64,000 bases of DNA, taken from Trogon surrucura (taxonomy: Eukaryota > Chordata > Aves > Trogoniformes > Trogonidae). Location of the stretch: positions 11,922,001 to 11,986,000 of the forward strand of contig CM036626.1 of assembly GCA_020746105.1 (NCBI GenBank), in the 5' to 3' direction. The notes beneath the pieces are model-generated. The model worked only from the letters and a program-made list of their open reading frames with translations. It did not search any database and was not told the DNA's origin. The position numbers and the translations under genes are program-made. This document shows positions 40,101-50,600 of the stretch, in pieces (position 1 is the stretch's first letter; each line of letters begins with the position of its first letter).

Positions 40101-43100
40101 TCTTGAAATGATCATGTTTCATAGAATCCCCATGATAACTCATGATCTGTCCACTTAAAGTGAAGATAATTTTTACAGAGACAACCTTATCCTCATGTCC
40201 TCAGTGAGCTTGGTAATTTTGTACCTTGCCAGGCTGAAAGTACAGATCAGCTGAACGTTGCCTTCTTTGGCTTTATTCTGGGGGCATTCAGTAGTCACTT
40301 TTCTCCATGGGTGAAATGCCTCTGGTTTTCAATTAACTTCAGACTTGTGTTCAAATTCAGTTTAGGTTATTTGGTTAATTCAAGTTAGACATCCTACATG
40401 TAGTTTTCCAATGGCAAGTAAGTACAAATACAGTTACCATAAAACTAGATAAGGTGAGATTTTTAGCTCGTCTATTCAGAGCTTCAATTTTGGTTTACAT
40501 GTGCAAATATTTTACTAAATCTATGTTATGAACAGCTCCATTGTTGCTGTGGAAGTACCCCAGAGCTGCAGTCAGAGGTAATCTGCTCACAGGTTCAGGA
40601 AAGACAAGTCCAGTCAAGAAGAGCTGCTGTTTCACATCATAGTCTGCTTTCTCTTGGCTCTATTTTCATTAGCAACCCCAAAAGCAGAATTTTATCCAGT
40701 TGTGGAATTAACCTAACTGGTACCTGCGAGGTTTTCTGGCACATAAAAAAAAGAGCTCGAAGTTACTCTCCTAGCTCTCTTACTTTAGGGTTTTTTGAGT
40801 GTTTTCTTTCTGCCTCTTCAGCATAGATCTGGTATTCATCTGGAACAACTACAACATAAAAGCCACACGAGAGCCTTCCTGTCATCAAATTAACTTCCTT
40901 TGTCCTTGTGGCTTCCCTTTACAGAGCCCCTTTGGTAGTTCGTAAGGCTGCTAGGAAATGAACAGCAATTCTGGAAGCTTCTTCCAACCTGAAGGCTAAC
41001 CCCACACTCCCACCTCTGGGTTGCAAGGGAATGGTTTCTGGTTTATTTGTTCAGAGCAGCCTTTTGCCACAGAGTACAGTTAGGGTGTTGCTATGGAGTG
41101 TTTGTTCAAGTACGAGCCTGGATAAAATGCATAGCAGCTGATTTTCAAGTCGAATTTCTTCGTTTTTCCCCTTTAGTTTGTTGAAGTTGAAGGACAGATC
41201 ACGTCATTAGTTGATCTGCACCCATCCTTCCTAAGGAAGGGTTACCGACGGGAAATCTTCATCGCTATAGTATGTTTCCTTAGCTATCTTCTGGGACTAA
41301 CTATGGTGACTGAGGTAAGTAGCACCGTAGTGCTGGGAACTGCCTTTTTCTCAGCCAGTTTTCAGACAAATTTTAACTATGAGTTAGACTGCACAGAATT
41401 AGCCACTCAGAGGACCTCTGCTCTTCAGATCTACAGGGCATCTCTCATCCCTAGATCTGAAAGCGTTTTGAAAGGGAGCTATATAGAGACATGAAATCTC
41501 ATAAAAGCCAATGTGATCTCAGGTACTGATCAACCTGAGTATGAATATTAACATCTGGCTCTAAATGATGAAACACTTCGGGAACCTTCAGCAGAGCAGG
41601 TTAAAATCCATCCAGTGCATGCAAGGAAAGAGATTTTTATCTTAGGTGCACAGATCTGAATCGCTTAAATACCACCGGATTTATTCTAGTATAAACAAGA
41701 TGGGAGTACGTTCCAGTGGCTGCACTGTTGTGATGCTTATCTCCAAAATAAAATCCAAGTCAGATTTTTAAAACAACTGGAAGAGCATGACTGTGGGAGC
41801 TAAAATAGCACCTGTAACAGAGGTGCCTAACAAACACAATTTTTCCAGTAAAAGTGCAGGTATATGCAGTTCAGTGTAGTGAGAGCAAAGGGTTTAACAG
41901 CATAGTATAAATAAAAAGAATTAGAAAGAAAAAAATGACTATTCCCATTAAAAAGTTCACTAAGTTAATAAATGAAGACCCTCCTGATGAACTGAGTTCC
42001 ATTTTTAGTATTAATGCTAGGAGACAACCTATTAATTCTTTACTTCAGTTGTTTCTATAAATGCCCATCCTAAGATACTTTTAAGAAGGAAAGATTTAAG
42101 TTTCTCAGTAGATAACACTAAGTGGCTTAATTTTGTTTAATCGTTGTCTTGTTTGGAATTCCTCCTGTAGTAAACATGCATATTCTCTGGGGAAGGTAAT
42201 GCCAAATATTTACCTTACCTACTTACTTGGTATTTCTTCTTGTTAGACAACAGTCATTAAGATACATTTGTAGATGTTTCTGGAAACTGGGTCTGAAGTA
42301 CTCAGTTTTTTTCCTGTTGGATCCTAATCCATTGCATGTCTCTTTTGCAGGGTGGCATGTATGTTTTTCAACTCTTTGACTACTATGCAGCTAGTGGTGT
42401 ATGCCTTTTGTGGGTTGCATTCTTTGAATGTATTGCTGTAGCCTGGGTTTATGGTAAGTGAGAATCCTTTCATGTGGTGCCTTTTGGTGAGTCAGTGACG
42501 ATTTTGCTAGCCAAACATTTAATCATGAGCCACCCTAGAATCTTCTTCCCAGCAACAAACACATGCCAGTAATATAAATTCGCACTGACCTCTTGAAGAC
42601 AAATTTGCATCTGGGATGAAGCCAGCCTCCAGTGTTTTTCCGCACAAAAATGAGTATTTTTCCATTGCTAATTAATAAAGACACAATTAAGCATTTGCAT
42701 GTGTTAAGTTCAGAGATGAGAGTTGAAAGTTTGGCCAGCCGTGAAAATTTCTGTTTGTGTCTCAGAGAATTTCCTCTCAGAGCTGCAGTGTCCGCAAGGG
42801 GCAAGCCAACCAAATAGAAAATACAAAAAAGAAAGCTGACAGAAAAGTGTATTCTGTCCCGTTATTTTTAGATGATGCTGAGTCCCAGGGTCTGACAGTA
42901 GCCTCTGTAGTTGCCTGAGACGGTAGCTGAGGAACGATCAGAAGATGTTTACTGCTTAGGACTGGTCATTTCCCTGATTCTTCATGTACTCCATCTCCTT
43001 AGAAAAGCCAAACAAACAAAGCCTTCATTTTGCATCAGTCAGGTTCCTGCAGAAGCAGGGCGTACCGTTTGCTGTTGTGTCTTTCCCTCTGGCAAGTTCA

Positions 43101-45963
43101 GCGAGAATCTGAGGAGAAGAGCGGGTGTGTCACGGGGGCAGGGGCGGCTGGCATTGCGCTCTTGCATCCGGATAATGAGGAATGTGTAGGATGAGAGAGT
43201 CCCACAACCTTTGAGCTTCTCAAGGAGAGAATAATTTTGAACTTCACAGCCCTGGGAAGCATTTGAACAATACATCTGACTTCCCTTTAAATATCCCAGG
43301 GGCGTGAGGCTAGGAAGGCAGCTCTAATCCTGCAGTCCTCGCGTGGCTTTTTTCTGCTGGATTATCATGAAGGCACATATGTCCTTTACAGGCGCTGATA
43401 ATATTTATGATGCCATTGAGGATATGATTGGATACAGACCTGGTCCCTGGATGAAATGGAGCTGGATTGTGATCACACCAGTTCTTTGCGTGGTGAGTAC
43501 TGCCCCGTGCTGTTTCAAGGCTTCTGCGTGGCAGCACTGAGCTGCCTCTTACTGCTTCTCTTGAAGCAATAAGAGGCTGTTGCATTCAGAGACCAATTTG
43601 CGAAGAGCTGCTGGAGGTTTGAATATACCCCTCAAAGACACCATCTTCTAAGATGTTAGCTGTTAATGTGACAGCTCTCTGCTGTGCCTGCACGAATTGG
43701 AGTTGGCTACCTTTGAGTGGATTCTTCTTAGGATTGGCAAAATATTACATTTGTGACACAGAAAACTCACTCTCCAAAGAGCAGTTCCTACCTTAAGTGA
43801 TAGGACTACTAGGTCAGTTTAACAAAAAGATGTGAGCAGTCTGAGGCAGGCACTCAGCTTGAAGTATTCAGACTGCTACGAAGAACAACCCAGTAAGCTC
43901 CTTGCCAGGTACAGCAAATATTTGTGCCCTGAAAAAGAACAGGCAGTGTACTGCAGCCCTTTGGCACCGTTACTTAACACCCTGTTGTCAAGCAACACTT
44001 ACAAGCCGATGCTCCTTCAATAACTTAAATGAAAGAGTAATTTCTCCGTTGCTTTAAAATAACATATGGTATCCAGCAGCTCTGTCTTTAACTGCCTGTC
44101 TTAGCACCAGAGCCCCACTGCTTTCAGCCTCTTTTAGCCTCACTTTGTTTTCTTTTCTCATCCACAGGGGTGCTTTATCTTTTCTTTGGCCAAGTACAAA
44201 CCACTGACCTACAACAAGGTCTACACATACCCAGACTGGGCAATTGGCCTGGGCTGGGTTCTTGCCCTTTCCTCCATGATCTGCATCCCTATGGTGATGG
44301 TCATCCGTATCATACGGTCAGATGGGTCGCTCATAGAGGTAAGAGCAACCGGTTGTCTTTCTAGGGGAGAAAAGGAGCTTTAACTTGTTGTGGTTTGTAC
44401 AACATAAGCACAATGCTTGGAAAATCCAGGTGGGGCAAGTTGGGTGCCTCTTCTATAGTGAATGCAAATAAGACAGCTACAGATCACCTGTCGTTTGGGC
44501 AAACAGTAGCAACAGAACAAACATGATGCCTTCTGTCCCCAGACAAACACCAGCTGATTTTACTTGCGTCCCACTTCTGCGGTTTCCAGCTTGGCAAATC
44601 GTTGGCCTCCATGTGCACACAAGCGTTCAGGGACTGGGGTGCTTCCAAGTGCCAGATCTCTCTTCTCCAGCCCACGGGGACAATGAAGCACTGTCGTACC
44701 CATCACTGAGAAAACAAGAGAGAGAAACCTGGGTCAAACTCAGCTGTGTAGGAGGTCACCAAATTTCAGGGAGATTCGGATCCACCTGCGGACTGTGTGG
44801 CTCTCAGGAGTGGCCTTCACTCTGGAGGACTGAATAAAAGTCAAACCTTCCTGCCAGTGGGCTTCATTTTCTAGCTTTTTTATTTTTATTTAGCAAATAG
44901 GAACACTGAATCAGGATTTCCCTGATCTTTGGAAAATTTTGGTTGAGATTCAGACTTGGTAGCACAGATTCTCTCAGGTTTGTATTTGCAGGCAATCACT
45001 TGCCCTTCACAGTTTAATGCAGGTTCCCCTGATCTGTTTTGCTTCTAGTGGAAAGTTTTCAGAGACTGTGCAAGCATGAAACTTCGCTTCTAAGATTTCA
45101 GATTAGTTTTGGTTTTGCCTAATGAGATGGTCTTAAATGCAGCGCAGGGTATTCTTGAACGAGAAAGTGGGACACTTTGGATTAGGAAAAAAAGAAAGAA
45201 TAGAGTAAAAAAAGAATATTTCCCAGAGAACAAATGCCTGCATTTGTTTTCCTCCAAGTGTTAGTGGTCTTTTTCAGCTGTGGCCAGAGCATTTCCATGA
45301 GTGGTTATTTTCCTGCCTACATTGTCACCATCTATTGAGAAACAAGTCTAAGAGTAGTGAAAACACTCCACAAAGACCGTGTTAGGAAAGAAAAGAGAGT
45401 AAACACTGGTCAGATGCCATTTAGTGGCTCCTTTGTGTACTGAGGTGTAGGAGAGAAGTTGCCGCTTGGCAATGAGCGGCGGGGCTAAAAGGCAGAGTTG
45501 TTTCTAAATGAGGAAGGAGCAGGCACATAATTTGAGCAGCAGCTGCAGCACTGGAAGCCCAGCGTGCAGGGTGCTGGATAACGCTGTGAAAGCCCTCTCG
45601 TCTCTGACTTGCCTGCGTCAAGTCAGCCTCTGCAGTTGAGCAAAAGCAGAACGCGGTCCTCCGCAGCCCACGTCCCCGCGTCCTTGCAGAGCCACGTGGC
45701 GTAGGCGCGTCGCTGACGGCCACCAGCCACATCCTGGGCTTACCACGTCCTCCAGCCTGCACATGGAGACACAAGGGGCTGCTCGGTCTTCTAACCTGCA
45801 CATTTTCCTTTCCTTCTTTCAGAGGATAAAAGCGGTGGCTGCCCCCAAGGAAGTGAATCGATGGTCCAAAGAAACAGAGAGCGGCACCCCGTTCTGCCCC
45901 AATGGAACTTCGAATGGCGGATTGATCAAGCCAACTCATATCATTGTGGAAACCATGATGTGA
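18948..45963 (+). CDS. SLC6A6: Sodium- and chloride-dependent taurine transporter (TauT), complete in 13 coding exons
   Basis: SLC6A6 couples taurine and beta-alanine uptake to Na+ and Cl- at the plasma membrane and supports osmolyte balance in retina, muscle, brain and kidney. Splicing the 13 exons listed below gives 1863 nt, that is 620 residues plus TGA, the known TauT length. Visible hallmarks are the SLC6 TM1 signature ([15 protein letters not shown], about residues 56-70), the EL2 cysteine pair C162/C171, N-glycosylation sequons at N179, N187 and N190, and the unwound TM6 stretch [16 protein letters not shown] (301-316). It also keeps the substrate-site residues G57, F58, L306 and E406 and the conserved tail ending ETMM. 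The ATG at 18948 has A at -3 and G at +4, and the N-terminus matches mammalian TauT. Oddities: residue 322 is Cys instead of the mammalian Ser, and one intron uses a GC donor. The fit is far better than to GAT, GlyT or betaine relatives. Confidence 0.98.
19177..19696 (+). other. SLC6A6 intron
   Basis: A GT-AG intron of 520 bp interrupting codon 77 after its first base. It is AT-rich, and nothing else is recognised inside. Confidence 0.95.
19697..19831 (+). CDS. SLC6A6: SLC6A6 coding exon 2 (residues 77-121)
   Basis: The acceptor is TTTTCTCAACAG and the donor is ACTG|GTTAGT. The exon encodes TM2 ([19 protein letters not shown]) and the first intracellular loop with the SLC6-typical [14 protein letters not shown]. 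It is 135 nt and ends one base into codon 122. Confidence 0.97.
19832..21852 (+). other. SLC6A6 intron
   Basis: A GT-AG intron of 2021 bp. It holds a poly-T run near 20626 and no recognisable gene or repeat. Confidence 0.95.
21853..22087 (+). CDS. SLC6A6: SLC6A6 coding exon 3 (residues 122-199)
   Basis: The acceptor is CCCTCTCGCCAG and the donor is GGGA|GTAAGT. The exon encodes TM3 ([22 protein letters not shown] split over the boundary region) and the large extracellular loop 2. EL2 contains C162 and C171 (expected disulfide) and three sequons: NKT at 179, NAT at 187 and NFT at 190. The first residues after exon 2 restore Gly122 across the junction. Confidence 0.97.
22088..27964 (+). other. 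SLC6A6 intron (5.9 kb)
   Basis: A GT-AG intron interrupting codon 200 after two bases. It contains a short (CCAG)-type repeat near 24612 and a poly-A run near 26684. No exon or gene is supported inside; the open frames of up to 134 codons lack recognisable motifs. Confidence 0.95.
24612..24630. repeat. short CAGC tetranucleotide repeat
   Basis: About four tandem copies of CAGC/CCAG. It is too short to be more than an ordinary microsatellite seed. Confidence 0.6.
27965..28097 (+). CDS. SLC6A6: SLC6A6 coding exon 4 (residues 200-244)
   Basis: The acceptor is TCAAATATTCAG and the donor is GGAAA|GTAAGT. The exon encodes the end of EL2, TM4 ([19 protein letters not shown]) and the short loop KGVKSTGK. 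It ends in phase 0. Confidence 0.97.
28098..31448 (+). other. SLC6A6 intron (3.35 kb)
   Basis: A phase-0 GT-AG intron ending in a long T-rich polypyrimidine tract (about 31417-31440) before CCAG. Nothing else is recognised in it. Confidence 0.95.
31449..31583 (+). CDS. SLC6A6: SLC6A6 coding exon 5 (residues 245-289)
   Basis: The acceptor is TTTTAATTGCCAG and the donor is CAG|GTACAG. The exon encodes TM5 ([20 protein letters not shown]) and the SLC6 loop [16 protein letters not shown]. It is 135 nt, phase 0 at both ends. Confidence 0.97.
31584..33517 (+). other. SLC6A6 intron (1.9 kb)
   Basis: A phase-0 GT-AG intron. It contains a degenerate TG-rich tract at about 31783-31816 followed by a T run; otherwise nothing is recognised. 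Confidence 0.95.
31783..31816. repeat. interrupted (TG)n microsatellite
   Basis: Alternating TG with ATG and CGTG interruptions, directly followed by a poly-T run. Confidence 0.6.
33518..33621 (+). CDS. SLC6A6: SLC6A6 coding exon 6 (residues 290-323)
   Basis: The acceptor is CTTTCCCTTTAG. The exon encodes extracellular loop 3 and TM6 with the unwound substrate/ion site ([17 protein letters not shown]306 present), then KYKYNCY. Residue 322 is Cys (TGC), where mammalian TauT has the PKC-regulated Ser. The exon must end TATAG at 33621 to restore R324-D325, which forces a GC donor (AG|GCAAGT). Confidence 0.95.
33622..33734 (+). other. SLC6A6 113-bp GC-AG intron
   Basis: This is the shortest intron of the gene. 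It starts GCAAGT and ends ACTTAG after a T-rich tract. Moving the junction to the nearest GT (33626) would add bases that shift the next exon out of the TauT frame, so the GC donor is the only boundary that keeps the protein. Retention would place an in-frame TAG 11 codons downstream of Y323. Confidence 0.93.
33735..33859 (+). CDS. SLC6A6: SLC6A6 coding exon 7 (residues 324-365)
   Basis: The acceptor is GTGACTTAG and the donor is TCAG|GTACGA. The exon encodes [17 protein letters not shown]7 ([14 protein letters not shown]) and the start of extracellular loop 4 ([13 protein letters not shown]). It ends one base into codon 366. Confidence 0.97.
33860..38419 (+). other. SLC6A6 intron (4.6 kb) with a CpG-rich patch
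   Basis: A GT-AG intron. Most of it is AT-rich and unremarkable. A patch of about 190 bp near 37475-37665 is dense in CpG (listed separately). Open frames near 35.6-36.0 kb (141 and 80 codons) carry no recognisable domain. Confidence 0.95.
37475..37665. promoter_or_regulatory. intronic CpG-dense patch, possible regulatory element
   Basis: I count about 18 CpG dinucleotides in roughly 190 bp, in an otherwise CpG-poor intron. No exon or repeat was recognised in it. It could be a small intragenic CpG island, an enhancer or alternative promoter, or a decayed GC-rich repeat. The functional label is inference only. Confidence 0.35.
38420..38532 (+). CDS. SLC6A6: SLC6A6 coding exon 8 (residues 366-403)
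   Basis: The acceptor is CTCTTTCTCTAG and the donor is CAG|GTTAGT. The exon encodes the rest of EL4 ([19 protein letters not shown]) and the first half of TM8 ([13 protein letters not shown]). It ends in phase 0. Confidence 0.97.
38533..41176 (+). other. SLC6A6 intron (2.6 kb)
   Basis: A phase-0 GT-AG intron. It has a 13-bp direct duplication (AAAACACTTTGTA) near 38958-38985. A weak CR1-like phrase near 39310-39350 was not accepted. Confidence 0.95.
41177..41314 (+). CDS. SLC6A6: SLC6A6 coding exon 9 (residues 404-449)
   Basis: The acceptor is TTCCCCTTTAG and the donor is GAG|GTAAGT. The exon encodes the end of TM8 including E406, the loop [17 protein letters not shown], and TM9 ([19 protein letters not shown]). 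It is 138 nt, phase 0 at both ends. Confidence 0.97.
41315..42350 (+). other. SLC6A6 intron (1.0 kb)
   Basis: A phase-0 GT-AG intron with a strong acceptor, TCTCTTTTGCAG. No other feature was seen. Confidence 0.95.
42351..42453 (+). CDS. SLC6A6: SLC6A6 coding exon 10 (residues 450-483)
   Basis: The donor is TATG|GTAAGT. The exon encodes [16 protein letters not shown] (EL5 and the start of TM10) and [17 protein letters not shown]. It ends one base into codon 484. Confidence 0.97.
42454..43391 (+). other. SLC6A6 intron (0.94 kb)
   Basis: A GT-AG intron interrupting codon 484 after its first base. Nothing else was recognised. Confidence 0.95.
43392..43492 (+). CDS. SLC6A6: SLC6A6 coding exon 11 (residues 484-517)
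   Basis: The acceptor is GTCCTTTACAG and the donor is GTG|GTGAGT. The exon encodes the intracellular loop [18 protein letters not shown] and the start of TM11 ([11 protein letters not shown]). It ends in phase 0. Confidence 0.97.
43493..44167 (+). other. SLC6A6 intron (0.68 kb)
   Basis: A phase-0 GT-AG intron ending CTCATCCACAG. Nothing else was recognised. Confidence 0.95.
44168..44338 (+). CDS. SLC6A6: SLC6A6 coding exon 12 (residues 518-574)
   Basis: The donor is GAG|GTAAGA. The exon encodes the end of TM11, the extracellular loop [17 protein letters not shown]12 ([20 protein letters not shown]) and the start of the cytosolic tail ([12 protein letters not shown]). The last residues differ from the mammalian RLCQTEGPFLV-type sequence. 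Confidence 0.97.
44339..45822 (+). other. SLC6A6 last intron (1.5 kb)
   Basis: A phase-0 GT-AG intron with a strong acceptor, TTCCTTCTTTCAG. The 3' part (about 45590-45740) is locally CpG-rich. No exon or repeat was recognised. Confidence 0.95.
45823..45963 (+). CDS. SLC6A6: SLC6A6 coding exon 13 (residues 575-620 and TGA)
   Basis: The exon encodes the cytosolic C-terminus: [14 protein letters not shown], a diverged middle, then [15 protein letters not shown] followed by TGA at 45961-45963. The last eleven residues match the mammalian tail, while the middle is variable. The terminal ETMM fits a class I PDZ ligand (Thr at -2, Met at 0). Confidence 0.97.
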   Translation, partial: RIKAVAAPKEVNRWSKETESGTPFCPNGTSNGGLIKPTHIIVETMM

Positions 45964-46986
45964 GCTCTCTCTGTGAGAGGATTAAACCTGCTTTAACTGC
46001 CGTTTACTAACCATAGATTCTCATAGGACCAGGTTTACAGAGCTTTATATTTGCACTAGGATTTATTTTTATTTCTCACAGAGAAAGTTATTTTTTGTGT
46101 GTGTTTTTTTTTTAATATTTTGTAAGGTAATCACAGCAGATGTCTCTCTGTAGAGGGAGAGCTTTCATATCAGACTAGACATATTACAGGAATTTACTAC
46201 TATTGGGTTTTTTAAATATATATATCTTTATCTCTAAATATTATACACCTTACCACTTGAATTGATTGTCTTACCAGCAATACATTCAAGTCTCAGAAAG
46301 CAATTTTAGGTGCTGGTATGGTTGGGAGCAGAGTAACCTACAGAACACACAAAAGGAGCTCTGTTGAGAGATATGATTTAAACCAAGACGCTGATTCAAG
46401 AGAATTTTCAAAGGTGTAGTATTTTCACTCTCTGGTTCAATTGTGGTAAACGACAGGCTTCGGGGTCACATTAAGGAAAGGGCACAGTTATGTTTAGCAC
46501 AGTCCCTGAATAAAGATAGAGCTGGGCAGCTGGAACAGAGAGTTTGCAAGGGAGGCAGAAAAGTTGGGTGTGAAAAGCCTTGCGGCTGTCCCTCCGAACC
46601 ACGGCGCTGGGACACTGTCACACAGCGAGAGGAGCACGTTAGGAAGGTGTTTACAGGATTTGTCATGATTCGCTCTATTCTTTTTTCTTTTTCTTAATAG
46701 GTTTTGTGGGGGTTTTTTTATACTTAAGTGAAATGCCTGCTGTTTGTGCGTGAGTGGGGAGGTTGAGTACCTGCTCCTGAGTTTTCCAGCAAAGTATATT
46801 TTAGTGCGGTGGCACTGGTGTAACTTGAATTCTGCAAACTGGGAGGTGCAGCCTGTCCCCGGGGCAGCAGGAGCAAGTGCTGAGGAGCTCAGAGGGGAGA
46901 AGCAGCAGCTGCCCTGGGGGAACTTCAGATGTTCGCTTGCTCATTTGTTTGTGTGTTAATTATTGGACTTTGGTTTCAGGCAGAAA

Positions 46987-46992
46987 AATAAA
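46987..46992 (+). terminator. candidate proximal poly(A) signal AATAAA
   Basis: A canonical hexamer about 1.0 kb after the stop codon. The downstream GU-rich context is weak, so use is uncertain. Confidence 0.35.
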
Positions 46993-47214
46993 AGAGTCTT
47001 TTCTGGACTCTGACTGTCCAAAGGTGAGCACAAACCGGGTCATCCCCAACAGGCAGAACTAAACTGCTCACCTACACCTGGTGTAACCGGTATTTATAAC
47101 AGACATGTTATTAATAATAATAGTAATGAAGATAATAATATCACTCAGCAAACAGGTGCTTTTCATCTACGTATCTCAAAAATGCTTTGCCAAGTTCAGT
47201 AACAGGAATTTGCT

Positions 47215-47228
47215 TTATTTATTTATTT
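47215..47228 (+). promoter_or_regulatory. AU-rich element in SLC6A6 3' UTR
   Basis: TTATTTATTTATTT contains overlapping UUAUUUAUU nonamers, the core of class II AU-rich elements bound by TTP, HuR and similar proteins. It lies within the transcribed 3' UTR; a function here is inferred. Confidence 0.5.
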
Positions 47229-47636
47229 GGGCGGGGGGGGGGATCATTACTGTCGGAGGAGCAGACAAAAGGACGAAGTCCCTTGTGCCGTGTTACAACA
47301 TAGCAGCAGTGCACCTAGGGCCCCAGTCTCCTTGCCCATCATTGGGTTAAACCATAGTTATATACATGTTTTTAAGGGGAGGTGGAGGGTGGCTTGTGAA
47401 TCTTACCTGCAGAAGAAACAGGGCTCTCAGGATTTGAAGTTAAGGCAAAGGGAACAGGTGACACTGCATTTGGTCAGAAGGAATTGCGAACCGTTCCAGG
47501 TTAGACTGGGGAGTGAAGAAGAATCACTACAAGGAGGATAGGAATAGGGGTTCTGCTTTGTGTGGGCCAGGTGAATGTTTCCGTGGGGAATTGCTCCCTG
47601 AAGACTGTCCAACAAACGGGCAGGTCTTTTTTTTAA

Positions 47637-47645
47637 TTATTTATT
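47637..47645 (+). promoter_or_regulatory. second AU-rich nonamer in SLC6A6 3' UTR
   Basis: TTATTTATT lies in a T-rich context about 410 bases after the first element. Pairs of nonamers are more credible as mRNA-stability elements than a single one. Confidence 0.45.
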
Positions 47646-50600
47646 TTATTTTTCTAAACTAGAGCAGGTTGTGCTGGGAACAGGTTCTGTGGCAAAACTC
47701 AGCCTTTTCTTGTGGGCATTGTCTTAGAGGAAGAGGGGTTTTTTTCTTTCTATGATTAGGCTATCTAAAGCTATTTAGGGGAAATGCTTGATAAAAGCAG
47801 ACTTCATATCTGGTTATTCTGCTGTCAGCTTAATCTGTCAGGCAGAGTTTGTCATTTAAACAGGAACATAACCAGTTCTTAACATTCCTACACAGTAGTT
47901 CTATTTTTTCTTATCCCATGGGCTAACTGGCTGCCGCAGCACAAACATTTATTGATTGGCTTATTGGTTTTCCTGTAACAGAAAAGAAGTGATTTAAAAC
48001 TAAGAGGTGGACCAAAATAATTAAAACAAAAAGGGAGGAAAAAGTGGCTGCATCTATAACTTTCAAAAATCTTTCTGGTTTGAATTTGTACACATTTTAA
48101 CATCGGATAGCTGAGTTGCAGCAACAAAACCAGCCACATCAGAATTGCTTTTGTTTTCTGGTTGCTGTATTATGAGAATTAAAAACAAAGCTTTTCCACA
48201 GCTGGAGATGGCAAATAGCTGGTGACACCTGTGGGGCCAGTGGCAATAACCATCCGAAGCTCACTGAAGGAATTCTTTGAGCCAGTGGGTGTCATCAAAT
48301 GTGCCCAAAAGAAAGAAACATGCATACAGCTGGTTTTTTTATTGTTAATGGCCTTTAACAATCGAAGGCAAGGAAATATGATCAGAGGTAACTGTGTTTG
48401 TGGGCTTCAGCTTGGACCCTCATTTTTGAGTTACAACTAGTGTCTGCAGTAAGCAGGCATGCTTGCCTGGGTGAAGAGCGGGTAGTGGGTTAGGGGGTCA
48501 AAATTAATGGTTTTTATGAGTGCAGATGAAACACTGATGCTTGATTCATTTTTTTTTAATATATATATACATTGCCATATGATTGTGTTTGAGAGGTAGT
48601 TTACACATCACTTTTGTGCTGAAGAGCTGAGAGAAGCTTTAGTTAGGGGAAAAAAAATAATGGTTTGACCACATCAAAGATGTCTCCGGCGAGTCAGCTG
48701 GGTACTGAGCCATCTCCCGCCTTGTGGAGAGGGAAGAACCAGAGGGCTAATACTACACCTTTCAAAGCACCGCTACTAGAGAACTAGAACCCAGCCCCAT
48801 TTCGATATAAACTGTGCCATTCAAATCAGTCGCTTCCATGTACCAAGTGAAAATGTCTTGCACGTATGCAACAACCTCATTGAAGCATGCTCTGTGTCAG
48901 CTTTCTGGCCCTGCTGTGCTCTAGCGTGGCTGCAAGGGAGGGCTGGAACGCGCAAAGAGCTAAGAAATTGTTTCTGGAAAATAGTTTCCCTCTTCCCTTC
49001 CCTCCGAAAGTTAATTCTTCTTGTTTTATCTGGGGTTTGAGTTCAAATGAGCACACTCGCTTTTTCAAAGTTTGGTGTTTTTTCCTAACACTTTTACCAG
49101 ATTTCTGAACGTTTCTTGGTGATAAATTTGCATTTCAACATGATCCTCTGGCAAATTTATTAAAAAATAATTTTTAAAAAAGACTGTGTTTTCTACCTAT
49201 TTCTGACTACAAGTACAAACAATTTTTTTCCCCCCCTGATTTCCTTGTTTAAACACTTGTGACCTATTTTACCTGTTTTTTTGCAAATGAGGAACTCTGT
49301 ATTAAAATATCATGACTAGTCATAGATGAACTGGTTTGGATCCAGGGAAAAGTTAGTGTAGTTTTGCTGTGAGATCTTTAGAACCAAATCCCTGAGTTTA
49401 AAACCAGAACAAACCAAGACAAAAACCGCACACCTTTTCGTATTTCATGAACTTTCGTATTCACGAGTTCTTCTGCTCTTGAAAACGGCAGATTTTCAGC
49501 AGTACTTTTTTCCAGTTGAACTGAAATCAAGAGATCATAGAAACGTAAAGGGGAACATTTACCCCACAAGATTCTCTTACCTGTTTCTAATTTTTCTCAA
49601 TTTTTCAAACTTTTTCGGTTCACCCATCACTAGTTATGATCTCACTGAATGAGCATCTATTGTAAGGGACTTTACCCGTAGTCTGTTGTTTCAGTATTTA
49701 AACAGTACAATTTCATAAATAGAACCAGTTTTTATTGTTGTCATTTTCCTTCTCATCCATAGCTTTCCTTTACATCTGGTCCAAACCCATTCACACACTT
49801 AGAAAAGTCCTCTTTAAAGTGTGAGATAGTAGGTCCACAGTGGAGTTGTTCTTGTGTTGTAAATGAAAATACAGAAGCCCAGCAGCTGTGTTTGCCATCC
49901 AGAACAAGGCTGGCGGTGACCCCGTGGCATCAGCGCAGCTCCTGGAGTGGAGGAGAGTTAGGAATGCTCTGCTGAAACTGCTCAGCAAAACTGATTTTCA
50001 CTGCTGTTCTTGGGGAGAGGAGGAAGAGAGGAAAGAAAAGAAAACGAAACAAAAAAGTGCAACCTTACGGTTGCCGTAACCCGGACACCCAAAAGCCAGC
50101 AGCCATCATCAGAGCCTTTAATGTTGCCGTCAGGATAGCATTTTCTGCAGCTCTTTCCAGTCCTGTGTGCCTCCTCGCTCAACTGCAGATACTCCTGGTT
50201 CCTCTTCTCTGTTTCAGCGTTCAGACGAGTCAAGAAGACCTGAAGACACATGGACATTTCCATTCAATAGGCCTTTTCCAAGTCTCCTAGTTTGTTTTTG
50301 TTTCCGAAGGAGACTTACAGTTTCAGTGAGGTCGTGCTTGTCACACTTGGGTTCAAAGCTCCTACTTGTTGCATCAATGGCAAAACTCATCTGTGGGAGA
50401 ATGTTTTGAATGTTTTTGAATAACTGATTCTTAGCTTCCATGTCTTGTGGTCACTGCAGGATCGCTCGTGGAAGCATAATGTATATAAAATGTTAAATAA
50501 GCTGTGTATTGAATGGAATGGACAAGTTAGTTAAGCAGCTCAAGTACACTTGGAAGAAAGATGACCTTGACATTTCCAGGAGATTCAATGGAAGTCGCTC

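Noticed and set aside
45421-45939. 172-codon - strand frame over the last SLC6A6 exon
   Set aside because: It is the antisense shadow of the last intron and exon 13. The sense strand has a proven coding exon here.
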